A stretch of 64,000 nt of DNA from Desulfovibrionaceae bacterium (lineage in GTDB: Bacteria; Desulfobacterota; Desulfovibrionia; Desulfovibrionales; Desulfovibrionaceae). Of the stretch, positions 34,627 through 43,850 are shown in pieces. The position numbers and the translations under genes were made by a program. Location of the stretch: assembly GCA_019421865.1 (NCBI GenBank), contig JAHZEL010000007.1, forward strand, positions 1-64,000, given 5' to 3'. The notes below the pieces were generated by a model. It was not told the origin of the DNA. It did no database searches and saw nothing but the letters and a program-made list of their open reading frames with translations. How positions within the stretch are numbered: position 1 is the stretch's first letter; each line of letters starts with the position of its first letter.

Positions 34627-35928
34627 TCAGTGCATCATGGAAGGAAGCCACAGAGAAAGAATGGGGAAAGCCATAAGGATGGCCACATGCAGAAAGTCTG
34701 CAACGATGAACGGAGCCACGCCTCTGAACACCGAGGCCATGGGGACATTGGCCACGCCCTTGATCACAAAAAGATTCAGCCCGACGGGGGGAGAAATAAG
34801 TCCGATTTCCGTCACACGAACAACAAGGATGCCGAACCAGATGGGATCGATGCCGTACTGCTGAATCAGCGGGAAAAATATCGGCATGGTCAGAAGCACG
34901 ATGGCCATGGAATCCATGAAGCAGCCCAGCAGAATCATAACGAGAAGCACACCGACGACCACAAGCATGGGGCTGTCCACCATGCCCGAAATGATGGTGG
35001 AAAGTTCCATGGGAATACGGCTGACGGTAAGGAAATAGCCGAAGACCATGGCGCCCAGAACGACGAGATAACACATGCCCGACGTTGCTATGGAGGACTT
35101 CAGACACTCGGTGACAAAAGCGCAACGCTGCCCCTTTTTCTTGAGAAGTCCCAGTACCAGAGCGCCGAATGCACCGACGCCCGCCGCCTCATTGGGAGAA
35201 AAGGCTCCGATATACAGGCCGCCGATGACCAGCACGAAAAGCAGGATAATGGGCCACACCTTGCCGAGAGCCGTCACTTTTTCCTTCATGGTGCAGGCCT
35301 CACCCGCAGGCCCGTCCTGAGGACGCAGGCGTACCCATACTCGTATGACCAGACCGTACAGCAATATCTGAATGAGTCCGGGAATGACGCCCGCCATAAA
35401 CATCTTGCTGATGGATTCCCCGGTGATGATGCCGTAGAGGATCATGATGGTGCTCGGCGGAATGAGAATACCGAGCGTACCGCCCGCGGCGATGCATCCC
35501 GTAGCCAGCGCATTGGAATATTTGAACTTGCGCATTTCGGGAAGAGCTACGACACCCATGGTCACTGCACAGGCGACGCTGGAACCGGAAATAGCGGCAA
35601 AGCCGCCGCAGGCCGCGATGGTAGCCAGCGCAAGTCCGCCCTTGAGCCGCCCGATCCAGGTATTGACCGCCGCAAAAAGCTCGTCGCTGATACCCGACTT
35701 GAAGGCAAAATTGCCCATGAGCACAAAAAGAATGACCACGGCATAGGTGGGATTCACGAAAGTTTCATAGGGTACGCCCCGCAGAATGCCGAGTGCCGGC
35801 TCCAGGCCGGCTATGGCGGCGAACCCGGCGCTTCCCACGGCAAGCATGGCCATGCCGATGGGGACGCGGAGAAAAATGATGACAATAAGGGCGACAATAC
35901 CGAGACAACCGGCCAAGACAGGACTCAT
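34627..35928 (-). CDS. TRAP transporter large permease subunit (DctM family)
   Basis: A 433-residue membrane protein with about 12 hydrophobic helices, starting MSPVLAGCLGIVALIVIIFL. DctM landmarks include FLRVPIGMAMLAVG, a central GGTLGILIPPSTIMILYG, FSPNEAAGVGAFGALVLG and a C-terminal GLISPPVGLNLFVIKG. ATG 35928 is preferred to 35940 because GGGGA stands at a proper distance only for the former. It is the last gene of the five-gene flavoprotein-TRAP operon and imports a dicarboxylate-like or other organic anion using the sodium gradient. Confidence 0.93.
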   Translation of the reverse strand: MSPVLAGCLGIVALIVIIFLRVPIGMAMLAVGSAGFAAIAGLEPALGILRGVPYETFVNPTYAVVILFVLMGNFAFKSGISDELFAAVNTWIGRLKGGLALATIAACGGFAAISGSSVACAVTMGVVALPEMRKFKYSNALATGCIAAGGTLGILIPPSTIMILYGIITGESISKMFMAGVIPGLIQILLYGLVIRVWVRLRPQDGPAGEACTMKEKVTALGKVWPIILLFVLVIGGLYIGAFSPNEAAGVGAFGALVLGLLKKKGQRCAFVTECLKSSIATSGMCYLVVLGAMVFGYFLTVSRIPMELSTIISGMVDSPMLVVVGVLLVMILLGCFMDSMAIVLLTMPIFFPLIQQYGIDPIWFGILVVRVTEIGLISPPVGLNLFVIKGVANVPMASVFRGVAPFIVADFLHVAILMAFPILSLWLPSMMH

Positions 35929-35929
35929 A

Positions 35930-36397
35930 TCATTCCCCATCCTTTATCATATGTCGAAACGAAATCGGAATGAGAAGCAGAAATGAAATAAGAAAAACAC
36001 AGGCGACGGGCCACATGGGAATTCCGAGCATCGGACTTGTCACACCCATCTCCTTCACTTCCAGAATCTGATACCAGGACTGCCAGGTCAGAAGCACGGC
36101 AAAGACAAGAACGATGATATTGGACAGAATGCGGGAAAAAGCCTGCCCCGCTGCCGGAAGCCGGTCGTAAATGATGTCCACACTGACGTGCTCATTTTTA
36201 AAAGCGCAGTACAGACACGCCACGGGCGCTATGATGCCCATGCCTATTTCGGAAAGCTCATAGGAGGCGGCAATGGGCGAGTCGAAGAAGAAACGGAGAG
36301 ATACATCCAGTGCCGTCAGCAGAACCTGCATGAGCAACACCGCTCCACCGAAAGCCGTCAGCACCGCCACCAGACAGTCTATGGCCTTTCTTATCAT
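35930..36397 (-). CDS. TRAP transporter small permease subunit (DctQ family)
   Basis: A 155-residue protein with four hydrophobic helices, typical of DctQ. The conserved RFFFDSPIAASYELSEIGMG and FKNEHVSVDIIYDRLPA motifs are visible. The start follows CGGAGCATGT. Its stop lies one base before the large-subunit start, so the two are tightly coupled. It forms the membrane complex with the DctM protein and receives substrate from the binding protein encoded upstream. Confidence 0.92.
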   Translation of the reverse strand: MIRKAIDCLVAVLTAFGGAVLLMQVLLTALDVSLRFFFDSPIAASYELSEIGMGIIAPVACLYCAFKNEHVSVDIIYDRLPAAGQAFSRILSNIIVLVFAVLLTWQSWYQILEVKEMGVTSPMLGIPMWPVACVFLISFLLLIPISFRHMIKDGE

Positions 36398-36444
36398 ACA
36401 TGCTCCGAAGGCCGTCGCTTCAGAAAAGCGACGGCCGGTTGAAA

Positions 36445-37455
36445 TTACTTCAGCATCATTTCAAGAATGGCGGGAGCGTTCTTCTTGCCCTTCTTTTCCA
36501 TATCCTTCAGCCATTCATCCCAGAGGGGACGCCCCGTCCTTTCGGACCAGCGCAGCCGCTCCTCATCGGAAAGAACGATGAGTTCCTTCATATGAGGCAG
36601 ACACTTGTCCTTGAGCTGCAGGGTGTCGTAGGAGAAGTGCTCGGCCATGAACATGCTCCCGGCAAGACCGGAATGCTTGTCGATGGCGGCCTTTGCCGCA
36701 TCGGGCAGGCGTTCGTAGGAGGACTTGTTCATGGCAATGCAAAACACGGGTGCGCCGATGGGAATATTGGCCGTCGCGTATCCAGCCACATCATAGAAGC
36801 GGAAGCCTTCCTGCACTTCCCAGTCACCGAGAAGACCGTCGATGATACCCTTCTGCAGGCTGGTGTAGACATCAGGCATGGCCATGACCACGGGAATGCC
36901 GCCCAGAGCCTTGACCCACGGCACATAGGGAACAGTGCAGCGTATCTTCATGCCCTTGATGTCTTCCAGCGTACGCACGGGCTTCTTCGAAATCAGAAGA
37001 TTGGCGCTTTTCTCCAGCATCCACAGAGCGATGATTCTGTTGGCGGCAAAGGGCTTACGCACGGAATCAAAACTGTCGTAGACCTTCCACAGAAGCGGCG
37101 TGCCGTCCATGGCTCCACGGTATCCCGTGAGATCAAGGCCCGTGATCTCCAGCTCAGGATTCATGCCGGCATACATGCCCATGGTGATCCAGCCCATATC
37201 CGCGATGCCGTTGCGTATGGCATTCCACACCTGCGGCCCCTTGGCCAGAGTCTGATTGGCGTAGAGATCTATTTTCAGCGTTCCCTGAGAGTCCTCTTCG
37301 ATCTGCTTTATCCACGGCTTGATGGCGTTTTCCGTGGTAAAGGCGTTTTCTGCGTTCTGCGTGGCGAACTTCAGCGTAACGGGTTCCGCCGACGCAACGC
37401 CGGCCCACAGCAGAGACACCATCAGCGACAAGGCGGCCTTCTTCACAAATCGCAT
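36445..37455 (-). CDS. TRAP transporter substrate-binding protein (DctP family)
   Basis: A 336-residue periplasmic protein with a cleavable signal peptide (MRFVKKAALSLMVSLLWAG, cleavage after VASA). The DctP fold is shown by GPQVWNAIRNGIADMGWI, a conserved Arg in MKIRCTVPYVPWVKALGGIP (the carboxylate-binding position) and VYTSLQKGIIDGLLG. The substrate is therefore probably an organic acid. GGGAGGTTGTT precedes the start. It lies between the flavoprotein and permease genes. Confidence 0.93.
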   Translation of the reverse strand: MRFVKKAALSLMVSLLWAGVASAEPVTLKFATQNAENAFTTENAIKPWIKQIEEDSQGTLKIDLYANQTLAKGPQVWNAIRNGIADMGWITMGMYAGMNPELEITGLDLTGYRGAMDGTPLLWKVYDSFDSVRKPFAANRIIALWMLEKSANLLISKKPVRTLEDIKGMKIRCTVPYVPWVKALGGIPVVMAMPDVYTSLQKGIIDGLLGDWEVQEGFRFYDVAGYATANIPIGAPVFCIAMNKSSYERLPDAAKAAIDKHSGLAGSMFMAEHFSYDTLQLKDKCLPHMKELIVLSDEERLRWSERTGRPLWDEWLKDMEKKGKKNAPAILEMMLK

Positions 37456-37478
37456 AACAACCTCCCGTTGTTCAAAAG

Positions 37479-39191
37479 TTACAGACTCTTCGGCTGATCA
37501 GGATAGTCAAAGTCATCCATGTAATACCGGTACGGTCTTACCGGATACCCCTCGGAACCGATGGGAACGGGCACATACGAAAGCTGCATACCGCCATCTC
37601 CCCGGCGGACGCGTATCCATTCCGGATTTCCTCCTCGAAGGGGGTAATCCTCCCGGAAGTGCCCGCAACGCGATTCCTTGCGGGCCAGCGAGGCGCGCAG
37701 GTACATTTCGGCCACAAGAGTCATACCCCGTGCTTCCATGAGTTTCATCAAATAATGCGGGTCCTGCGCCGCCATCTCGGGGACATATTCGTCCCGGATC
37801 TTTTCGAGCGTATGAAGAGCCCTGTTGAGACCATGTCCCGTCTTGAGTACGGAAACATCCTCGGGCACCATCAGTTCCTGAATGGAGCGCACCACGTCCT
37901 TGGGCAGGATACCGGACTTGCCGAGCTTCGACGTCACCGGCCTGATTTCCTCCAGCGCATCCTCGACAGAAAAATCTCCGTACTTCGTATCCATGGCCTC
38001 GCGGGCGGCCGCCTCACCGGCGAAGCAGCCCGTGGTACTCGTCATGCAGGTATCCCAGCCGCCCATGTACACGCCCGTGTGCAGGCTGCTCGCGCGGCCG
38101 GCCGCGTACAGGCCGGGAACACCAGTATTGCCGTCGAGGCTCGTCTTCATGCCGCCGAACACATAATGGAACTGCGGCATCCATTCCGTCTTCTGATGGA
38201 AGAAGTCTATGCCGAGAGCCTTCAACTTGTCGGAGTTGAGGAGCATCCAGCCACCGGTAGGAGTCATGACTCTCACGCCCTCGTCCGTCATGGTACTCGT
38301 ATCGAAGCAGGTAGGGCCGTTTCCGGCGCGGGTTTCCAGTACCATGCCACGAATATTGTAATGCGGGTCGGCCTTGGCCCCCCGAAGTGGCGAATACTTC
38401 TTCATGAAGTCCTCGCCCTTGCTGTTCACAAAACGCGCACCGTGCGGCAGCATACCGGTCTGACCTTCCCAGGCGAAGGCCACGGGACAGGTCCAGTTCT
38501 GGAGAAATTCCATGTTCTGGAATTGAGCCCCGGCCTCGTAACCCAGCAGAGCGCCTTCCCCGCAGGAAGTATTGCTAAGATAGGACATCTTGAAGCCGCC
38601 GGTATTGGTGCACAACACCACCGCACCGGCCTTGATCACGCAGGGCAGCCCGCTGCGGGTATGGAAGCCTGCCGCGCCCACCACGCGACCGTCGCGCTTG
38701 ATGAGCTTTACAAGCTGAATATTGGACATGCGGCGCACGCCGCGGGCGCTGAGCTGATCGTACAGCGTATTGCAGGTATGCGGTCCGCCCTTGCCGTAGG
38801 GGTGATAAAGGTAATAGCGCATGTATTTGAGACCGCGCTGCACCACGAAACGAAGTTTTCCGTTTTCATCCCTTGCAAAGATATGCCCCCAGCGTTCCAG
38901 ATCGCAGAAGCGGTCGTAGGAATGCTCCAGAATTTTGCGGACAAGAGGCTGATCGCACAGACCGTCGTAGTAATACACCATTTCGTCCAGCAGATCTTCC
39001 ACATGAAATTCCGGCTGCATGACGATCATGTCGCCGCCGCTCATCATGCCGAGTCCCCGCCAGTCGCGTGCAGCCTTGTCGACGATGAGCACATCCCTGG
39101 CCGTCGCCGCAGCCGTAAGGGCCGCCCAGGAGCCGGAAAAACCGCCGCCGACGACCAGAACATCCGTCTTGTAGACAATGGGAGAAGACAT
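37479..39191 (-). CDS. AprA-like FAD-dependent oxidoreductase, second copy
   Basis: A 570-residue cytoplasmic flavoprotein starting MSSPIVYKTDVLVVGGGFSG, with a second FAD segment GLYAAGRASSLHTGVYMGG near residue 365. The C-terminal helical domain contains SLARKESRCGHFREDYP, matching KESRGSHLRLDYP of the paralogue at 1165-2910. The stretch IRGMVLETRAGNGP keeps an Arg where SdhA has a catalytic Arg, by eye alignment. GGAGGG precedes the start, and the upstream gene's TAA ends one base before the ATG. Its partners are a GltD-like oxidoreductase and a TRAP importer, so it likely reduces or oxidises the imported acid. Confidence 0.83.
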   Translation of the reverse strand: MSSPIVYKTDVLVVGGGFSGSWAALTAAATARDVLIVDKAARDWRGLGMMSGGDMIVMQPEFHVEDLLDEMVYYYDGLCDQPLVRKILEHSYDRFCDLERWGHIFARDENGKLRFVVQRGLKYMRYYLYHPYGKGGPHTCNTLYDQLSARGVRRMSNIQLVKLIKRDGRVVGAAGFHTRSGLPCVIKAGAVVLCTNTGGFKMSYLSNTSCGEGALLGYEAGAQFQNMEFLQNWTCPVAFAWEGQTGMLPHGARFVNSKGEDFMKKYSPLRGAKADPHYNIRGMVLETRAGNGPTCFDTSTMTDEGVRVMTPTGGWMLLNSDKLKALGIDFFHQKTEWMPQFHYVFGGMKTSLDGNTGVPGLYAAGRASSLHTGVYMGGWDTCMTSTTGCFAGEAAAREAMDTKYGDFSVEDALEEIRPVTSKLGKSGILPKDVVRSIQELMVPEDVSVLKTGHGLNRALHTLEKIRDEYVPEMAAQDPHYLMKLMEARGMTLVAEMYLRASLARKESRCGHFREDYPLRGGNPEWIRVRRGDGGMQLSYVPVPIGSEGYPVRPYRYYMDDFDYPDQPKSL

Positions 39192-39192
39192 A

Positions 39193-40815
39193 TTAAAACC
39201 CTCCGAAATTGCGTTCCAGCGTAAACGGCAGCCTTTCCTTGAAAGGATGGACGTCTATGGCATGGGAAGGACAGCGAAGTTCGCAGAAGAAGCACGTCAT
39301 GCAGTCGTCGCGGTACCGGATCTCGGCCTTGGCTCCGCAGGTCAGACAGCGCAGGGATTCATGAAGCGCATCCACATCGTCGAAGCCGAGGCGCTTTTCT
39401 TCAAAGCCTTCCGTTTCCACTTCCCTGCGTTCCACGCGGGGAGAGAGCATGACGCCTTCACCGGGCAGATGTTCGGCCACGGGACGCTTTTCTCCGCGGT
39501 CGCTGTGCAGGTGGCCGCCGGTCATAAGGCGGTCGATGGAAATGGCCGCCTCCCTGCCGCCGGTAATGGCGCTGATCACCGTGGACGGGCCGGTCACCGC
39601 ATCGCCTGCAGCGAAGATCTTCCAGAACGATGTGCCGAAGGTTTCGGGGTCGGCCTTGATGCGCCCGCGTTCCATATCCACAACACCCTTGAAGGGATCA
39701 AGGTCGCTGCTCTGACCGATGGCGAAAATGACGGTGGAAGCTTCGCAAATCTGCTTCTGCGCATCGTCGAACACGGGGGCGAAACGATGTTCCTCATCGA
39801 ATACCGAGAGACAGCGACGCAAGACGATGCGTTCGGTCCTGTCTTTCCCCTCTACGGCCACGGGCCCCCAGCCGTGATGCATGATCACGCCTGCATGAAG
39901 AGCGTCGTCGACGTCGTGCTTGAAGGCCGGCATCTGCTGCTCACTTTCAAGGCAGAACAGTTCCACCTTCTCCGCTCCGAGCTTGCGTGCGGTAATGGCC
40001 GCATCCATGGCTACGGCGCCGCCGCCGATCACGACTACCGTACCGGAAAGACGGTTCTGACGATTCCTGCGGACATCGGAAAGAAACTCCACGCCGAACA
40101 GCACGCCGGGAAGATCTTCCCCGGGCACTCCCGCTTTCCTGCTCTTCGTGGCGCCCGGCGCAAGGAACACGGCCTTGTAGCCGAGATCATACAGATCCTG
40201 CACCGTTACATCGCATCCTTCGCCTACACGACAGCCGCACTGAAATTCCACGCCCAGCGCACGGAGCTGCCCGATCTGCGCATCGAGCACCTCTTCCGGC
40301 AGTCTGTAGGCAGGAATACCGTACCGAAGCATTCCGCCCGGCTGGGGCATGGTCTCAAACACCCGTACCGGATAGCCGGCCCGTGCCAGATACCAGGCAC
40401 AGGAAAGCCCCGCAGGACCGGAACCTACCACCGCAATGCGGTGCACATGGAGGACAGCCGGAGCCTCGGGAACATCATGCAGCGTACGGTCGCCCAGGTA
40501 CTGTTCAATCGCGTTGATGTTCACCGCTCCGTCGACTCTGCTTCGACTGCATTCCCCTTCGCACAAATGAGGACATACTCGTCCGGTAACGGCCGGAAAA
40601 GGATTGTACTTCTTCAACCGTTCCGCCGCCTCATCGATTTTTCCCATCTGGAGCAGCGCGTTGTAGCCACGAATATCGGTTCCCGCAGGACACTTGGCCA
40701 TGCAGGGAGACAGAACCGGCTGATCGGTATCCAGGCGAAACACGTCAAGCCCGCAGGTTTTGAAGCACGTGCCACATCCCGTACATTTTTCAATGTCAAG
40801 AGAATTTATCATCAT
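39193..40815 (-). CDS. GltD-like NAD(P)H oxidoreductase with N- and C-terminal ferredoxin domains
   Basis: A 540-residue fusion. The N terminus has a ferredoxin motif, CTGCGTCFKTCGLDVF. Then follows a Cys-rich GltD-type domain (CPAGTDIRGY, CPHLCEGECSRSRVDG), the FAD site AVVGSGPAGLSCAWYLARAG near residue 150, the NAD(P) site VVVIGGGAVAMDAA near 290, and a return FAD motif IFAAGDAVTGPSTV near 430. The C terminus adds CLTCGAKAEIRYRDDCMTC and CELRCPSHAIDVHP. It should move electrons between NAD(P)H and the flavoprotein encoded next. It is the first gene of the operon; GGGAGGAATG precedes the ATG (40815 or 40812). Confidence 0.87.
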   Translation of the reverse strand: MMINSLDIEKCTGCGTCFKTCGLDVFRLDTDQPVLSPCMAKCPAGTDIRGYNALLQMGKIDEAAERLKKYNPFPAVTGRVCPHLCEGECSRSRVDGAVNINAIEQYLGDRTLHDVPEAPAVLHVHRIAVVGSGPAGLSCAWYLARAGYPVRVFETMPQPGGMLRYGIPAYRLPEEVLDAQIGQLRALGVEFQCGCRVGEGCDVTVQDLYDLGYKAVFLAPGATKSRKAGVPGEDLPGVLFGVEFLSDVRRNRQNRLSGTVVVIGGGAVAMDAAITARKLGAEKVELFCLESEQQMPAFKHDVDDALHAGVIMHHGWGPVAVEGKDRTERIVLRRCLSVFDEEHRFAPVFDDAQKQICEASTVIFAIGQSSDLDPFKGVVDMERGRIKADPETFGTSFWKIFAAGDAVTGPSTVISAITGGREAAISIDRLMTGGHLHSDRGEKRPVAEHLPGEGVMLSPRVERREVETEGFEEKRLGFDDVDALHESLRCLTCGAKAEIRYRDDCMTCFFCELRCPSHAIDVHPFKERLPFTLERNFGGF

Positions 40816-40867
40816 TCCTCCCGGTCGTTGCGAGTGGGCCGCCTTCCTCTTCAGGAGCTTCAGCCCT

Positions 40868-40916
40868 TATGCCTGTTATAAGCCGGAAGAAAAAAATCCT
40901 TCGTAGCATTTGCTAC
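40868..40916 (-). promoter_or_regulatory. Predicted operon promoter with palindromic CRP/FNR-type operator
   Basis: A perfect palindrome GTAGCA-TT-TGCTAC occupies 40903-40916. Reading the minus strand, a TATAAC -10 element lies at 40880-40875 with predicted start near 40868, so the palindrome is centred at about -41.5. That is the class II activator position for CRP/FNR proteins, and a CRP-family gene is divergently encoded 350 bp away. Confidence 0.55.
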
Positions 40917-41271
40917 AGCTTGTTATTTTCTCTGGCACAACACTCTCGACGGAAAGTCCCTTTTTTCTCCTTTTTTCCCATCGATCTTATGAAAGCGCAG
41001 TGGACAGGCACAGAAAAAAGGCATCTGAATATGTATATACAACATATTGAATTTATTATTTTATTTTTACATCAAAAAAGAACGACGCTGTTGCCATGCA
41101 TGGCCTGCCTGACATATAAAGAAAAAAGCCGTTATGTTGCCGCTGATATTTTTTTCATTGCGGCACCGATGAAAACCGACTTCATGCAGAAGGTGCAGGA
41201 AAAAGAATGCCGCTTTCGGGCAGTATCTCGGCGGCAAACTTTTGCGCCTCCGTGCAACATAAGGTATACCC

Positions 41272-41964
41272 ATGGAAATAGACGCTTCATCCATATACAC
41301 GGGACGTATTCTGCGGCAGGATTCCCCCTTCAATGCCATTCTTGATCAGGGAAAACGATATGTATTCCCCAAAGGGGACATTCTTTACGTAAACAAACAT
41401 TTCGACGATATATTCTTTTACATAAACCGCGGCAGCGTTTCCATGTTTCACGACATGCCGTGTGGTAAAAGCATTCAAATCATTAAATTTTTTGAAGGCA
41501 ACACCTTTGCCACGTCCGTATCCGTCGTGGCCGACAAAACCAGTTTCCGCACGCTCGATCTGCACTACCTCTTCACCACGGAAACGGAAGTATGGACGTT
41601 TCCGAAATCCTTTCTCGTCGATGAAGAGATGATACGCCGCTATCCGCAGGTCATCGCCTATGTACTGCGTCAGCAGTGCATCAAAACACTCATCATGCAC
41701 AGCAACTTCACTATGCGCAACCAGGACAGTGCGGAAAAAATGCTCTGTACCTTCATTATGAACATCTATCTGGCCAAGGGCGATCAGAAAGAACTCTGCC
41801 CCGACATTTCCCAGACCGCTCTTGCCGATGCGCTGGGCATTCACCGCACCACGCTGAACCGGGCTCTGCGCAAGCTCAGAGAACAGGGCATTCTCGGAGA
41901 ATTTTCCCGCAACAAGCTGGAAGTATTCGACATCAAAAAGCTCATGGAGCTTGCACAGCGCTGA
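41272..41964 (+). CDS. CRP/FNR-family transcriptional regulator
   Basis: A 230-residue regulator with an N-terminal cyclic-nucleotide-binding-like beta barrel (about residues 15-130, KGDILYVNKHFDDIFFYINR) and a C-terminal winged HTH (DISQTALADALGIHRTTLNRALRKLREQGIL). There is no N-terminal Cys cluster, so it is not a classical FNR; the effector is unknown, perhaps a small acid or acyl-CoA-like ligand. It is transcribed away from the flavoprotein-TRAP operon and is the best candidate to bind the palindrome in front of it. AAGG precedes the ATG. Confidence 0.87.
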   Translation: MEIDASSIYTGRILRQDSPFNAILDQGKRYVFPKGDILYVNKHFDDIFFYINRGSVSMFHDMPCGKSIQIIKFFEGNTFATSVSVVADKTSFRTLDLHYLFTTETEVWTFPKSFLVDEEMIRRYPQVIAYVLRQQCIKTLIMHSNFTMRNQDSAEKMLCTFIMNIYLAKGDQKELCPDISQTALADALGIHRTTLNRALRKLREQGILGEFSRNKLEVFDIKKLMELAQR

Positions 41965-42426
41965 GCGACGTCTTCATCTTCTTCCCTGTACTCTTCAGTT
42001 TTGTCCGAATCTCCGCGTCCTCTGTTCTTCTGCAGCGAATCGATTAAAATCTTTCCCGGGAAACTCCCCATCCCAAGCAGACAAAGAGGCAATGAAGCCT
42101 CACGGGCATAGCCGGCGGCTCATCGTATGGGCCTGCAAGCTTCTCTCACCTGCGCCCCATGGCAGACTCAGATTCTGTTACCGGCGGCCCATAAACGGAT
42201 TCCAGCGTACGGAGTACCCAGCTGCGCTCCGGTCTTATTCTCTTTCAGCTGATTTATGATAACCCCGACTATCTTTGCCTTATTCTTCTGCTAATTATCC
42301 TATGATCTTTTCTTGCTGGAGAAAACCTGCCCGCGATATTTCAGAACAAATACTATATGATATTTGTCGTTCCGTTTCGTATGCGTTAAATTCTCGCCCT
42401 CCTTCCTGGCTGGAAGAACTTTTAAC
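41965..42426. other. Intergenic region, no gene recognised
   Basis: About 460 bases downstream of the CRP-family gene. Only short frames without ribosome binding sites are seen. A 12-bp palindrome, TTTCCCGGGAAA, lies at 42052-42063 and is of unknown meaning. Confidence 0.5.
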
Positions 42427-42459
42427 CAAAAAGCAGGAGCATGAAACCATGCTCCTGCT
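42427..42459 (-). terminator. Deacylase-GltS operon terminator
   Basis: On the minus strand AGCAGGAGCATG, a short GTTT loop and CATGCTCCTGCT are followed by TTTTTGG, 22 bp after the GltS stop. Confidence 0.92.
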
Positions 42460-42480
42460 CTGCCGGACAGAAAGGAAAAC

Positions 42481-43836
42481 TTAGAAGGCGGGCTTCTGCC
42501 AGAGCTTGAGTATTCTCAGCGCCAGCACGCAGGCCACGGCAATGCCGAGCTCAATGAGCGCGACATGCCAGGCGGCAAGTCCCGTTCCGGGATAGCCTGC
42601 CACCATTCCCATGACGAACGTACAGGTCACCGAAAGCAGAAGCTGCTGAGCGCCGGACTCAAACGCGGCGGACGTCTGGAATTCCTGGTCCACGATGCGC
42701 AGAAGCGCAAGACCGGAAGGAATCGTTCCCGTACCGGAACCAAAGATGACGAGCAGGCGTTCAAGGCCATACTCACTGAGACGGCGTCCGAAGTACACGC
42801 TGATGAACAGCGTAAAGAGGGTGCCGATGATGCACACCACCGCAAGCTGCGCAAAATACTTGATGACAATGGAAATGGCGATGGAGCACAGCGTGCCGGT
42901 GATGAGGAAGTCGACGAAAATGCCGGTAAAGTGGCGCTGGATGTTGTTGTCCAGAACAACGGAAGCCTTGAAGAAATCCAGAACCTTGCGCACGCCCATG
43001 GCGGTAAACATACCCCACACGAAGAACAGACCGAAGATCATGTCCCCGATGACGGTTCCGGCAAAGATTTTGGTCAGAATAAGGCAGAGGCCGTAGTTGA
43101 GGGCATAGGTAACGGCAATAAGCGCAAGATGAAGGCTGAAGGTATCAAGGTTGCCGCTGAACACGGTATCGCTGCCGCAGCTTTCTCTTTCGCCGAGGGG
43201 CTTGATACCCACATAGTAGTGTTCGTTTCTGTCTTCAGCCTGATAGGTGGCAGCGCCCTTTTTGAGGCCCCACCTTGCAAGAGGAACACCCACGAAGGAA
43301 GCCACAAGAAAACCGATGGCGGAGAAGGTAAGAGCAATGCCCAGTGCATCGGGAATATTGAAGTTGTTCTGCCATACGCCGCCCAGAGCAAGCGCCTGAC
43401 CGGGCCCCTGCGTAAAGCCGTGAGCAAGAAGCAGACCGTATCCGGCCGCGCTTTCGTTCCCCATGATCAGGTCGACGAGCTCCCACGCACCGAAACCGAC
43501 GGCGCCCTGTCCGCACAGAAGCAGCGTGGTCAGGATGAACATCCACAGAGAGCCTCTCAGCACCACCTTGGACGAATTCTTTTCCCCGTCCACACCGGTG
43601 AGCCCCAGAGAAATGAAGGAGAGGTTGAAGAACTGGAAGGTGATCATGGTGAACATTTCCGGCGTCAGCCCGATATCGAAGCAGTTGATGAGCACAAAGC
43701 CCAGCAGGCCGCCGATAATGCTCGCAGGCACGAGGAATTTCTGGAAGAAAGGAATATATCGCCGCAGAACGACGCCGGCGAGCAGCATGGCGGCCACGAA
43801 GCTGAAGGGGAGGAATACAAGGAAGGAATCCTGCAT
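42481..43836 (-). CDS. gltS: GltS-family sodium/glutamate-type symporter
   Basis: A 451-residue membrane protein with about 12 helices. It shows GltS features: FLPFSFVAAMLLAGVVLRR at the N terminus, a central GFTQGPGQALALGG pore loop, and IFGSGTGTIPSGLALLRIVD in the second half as the inverted repeat loop. Canonical GltS is about 400 residues; the extra length lies in the cytoplasmic linker near residue 200. AGGAG precedes the ATG, 14 bp after the deacylase stop. Transport of glutamate or a related amino acid fits its partner, an N-acyl-D-amino-acid deacylase. Confidence 0.85.
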   Translation of the reverse strand: MQDSFLVFLPFSFVAAMLLAGVVLRRYIPFFQKFLVPASIIGGLLGFVLINCFDIGLTPEMFTMITFQFFNLSFISLGLTGVDGEKNSSKVVLRGSLWMFILTTLLLCGQGAVGFGAWELVDLIMGNESAAGYGLLLAHGFTQGPGQALALGGVWQNNFNIPDALGIALTFSAIGFLVASFVGVPLARWGLKKGAATYQAEDRNEHYYVGIKPLGERESCGSDTVFSGNLDTFSLHLALIAVTYALNYGLCLILTKIFAGTVIGDMIFGLFFVWGMFTAMGVRKVLDFFKASVVLDNNIQRHFTGIFVDFLITGTLCSIAISIVIKYFAQLAVVCIIGTLFTLFISVYFGRRLSEYGLERLLVIFGSGTGTIPSGLALLRIVDQEFQTSAAFESGAQQLLLSVTCTFVMGMVAGYPGTGLAAWHVALIELGIAVACVLALRILKLWQKPAF

Positions 43837-43850
43837 GGTATACTCCTGAA

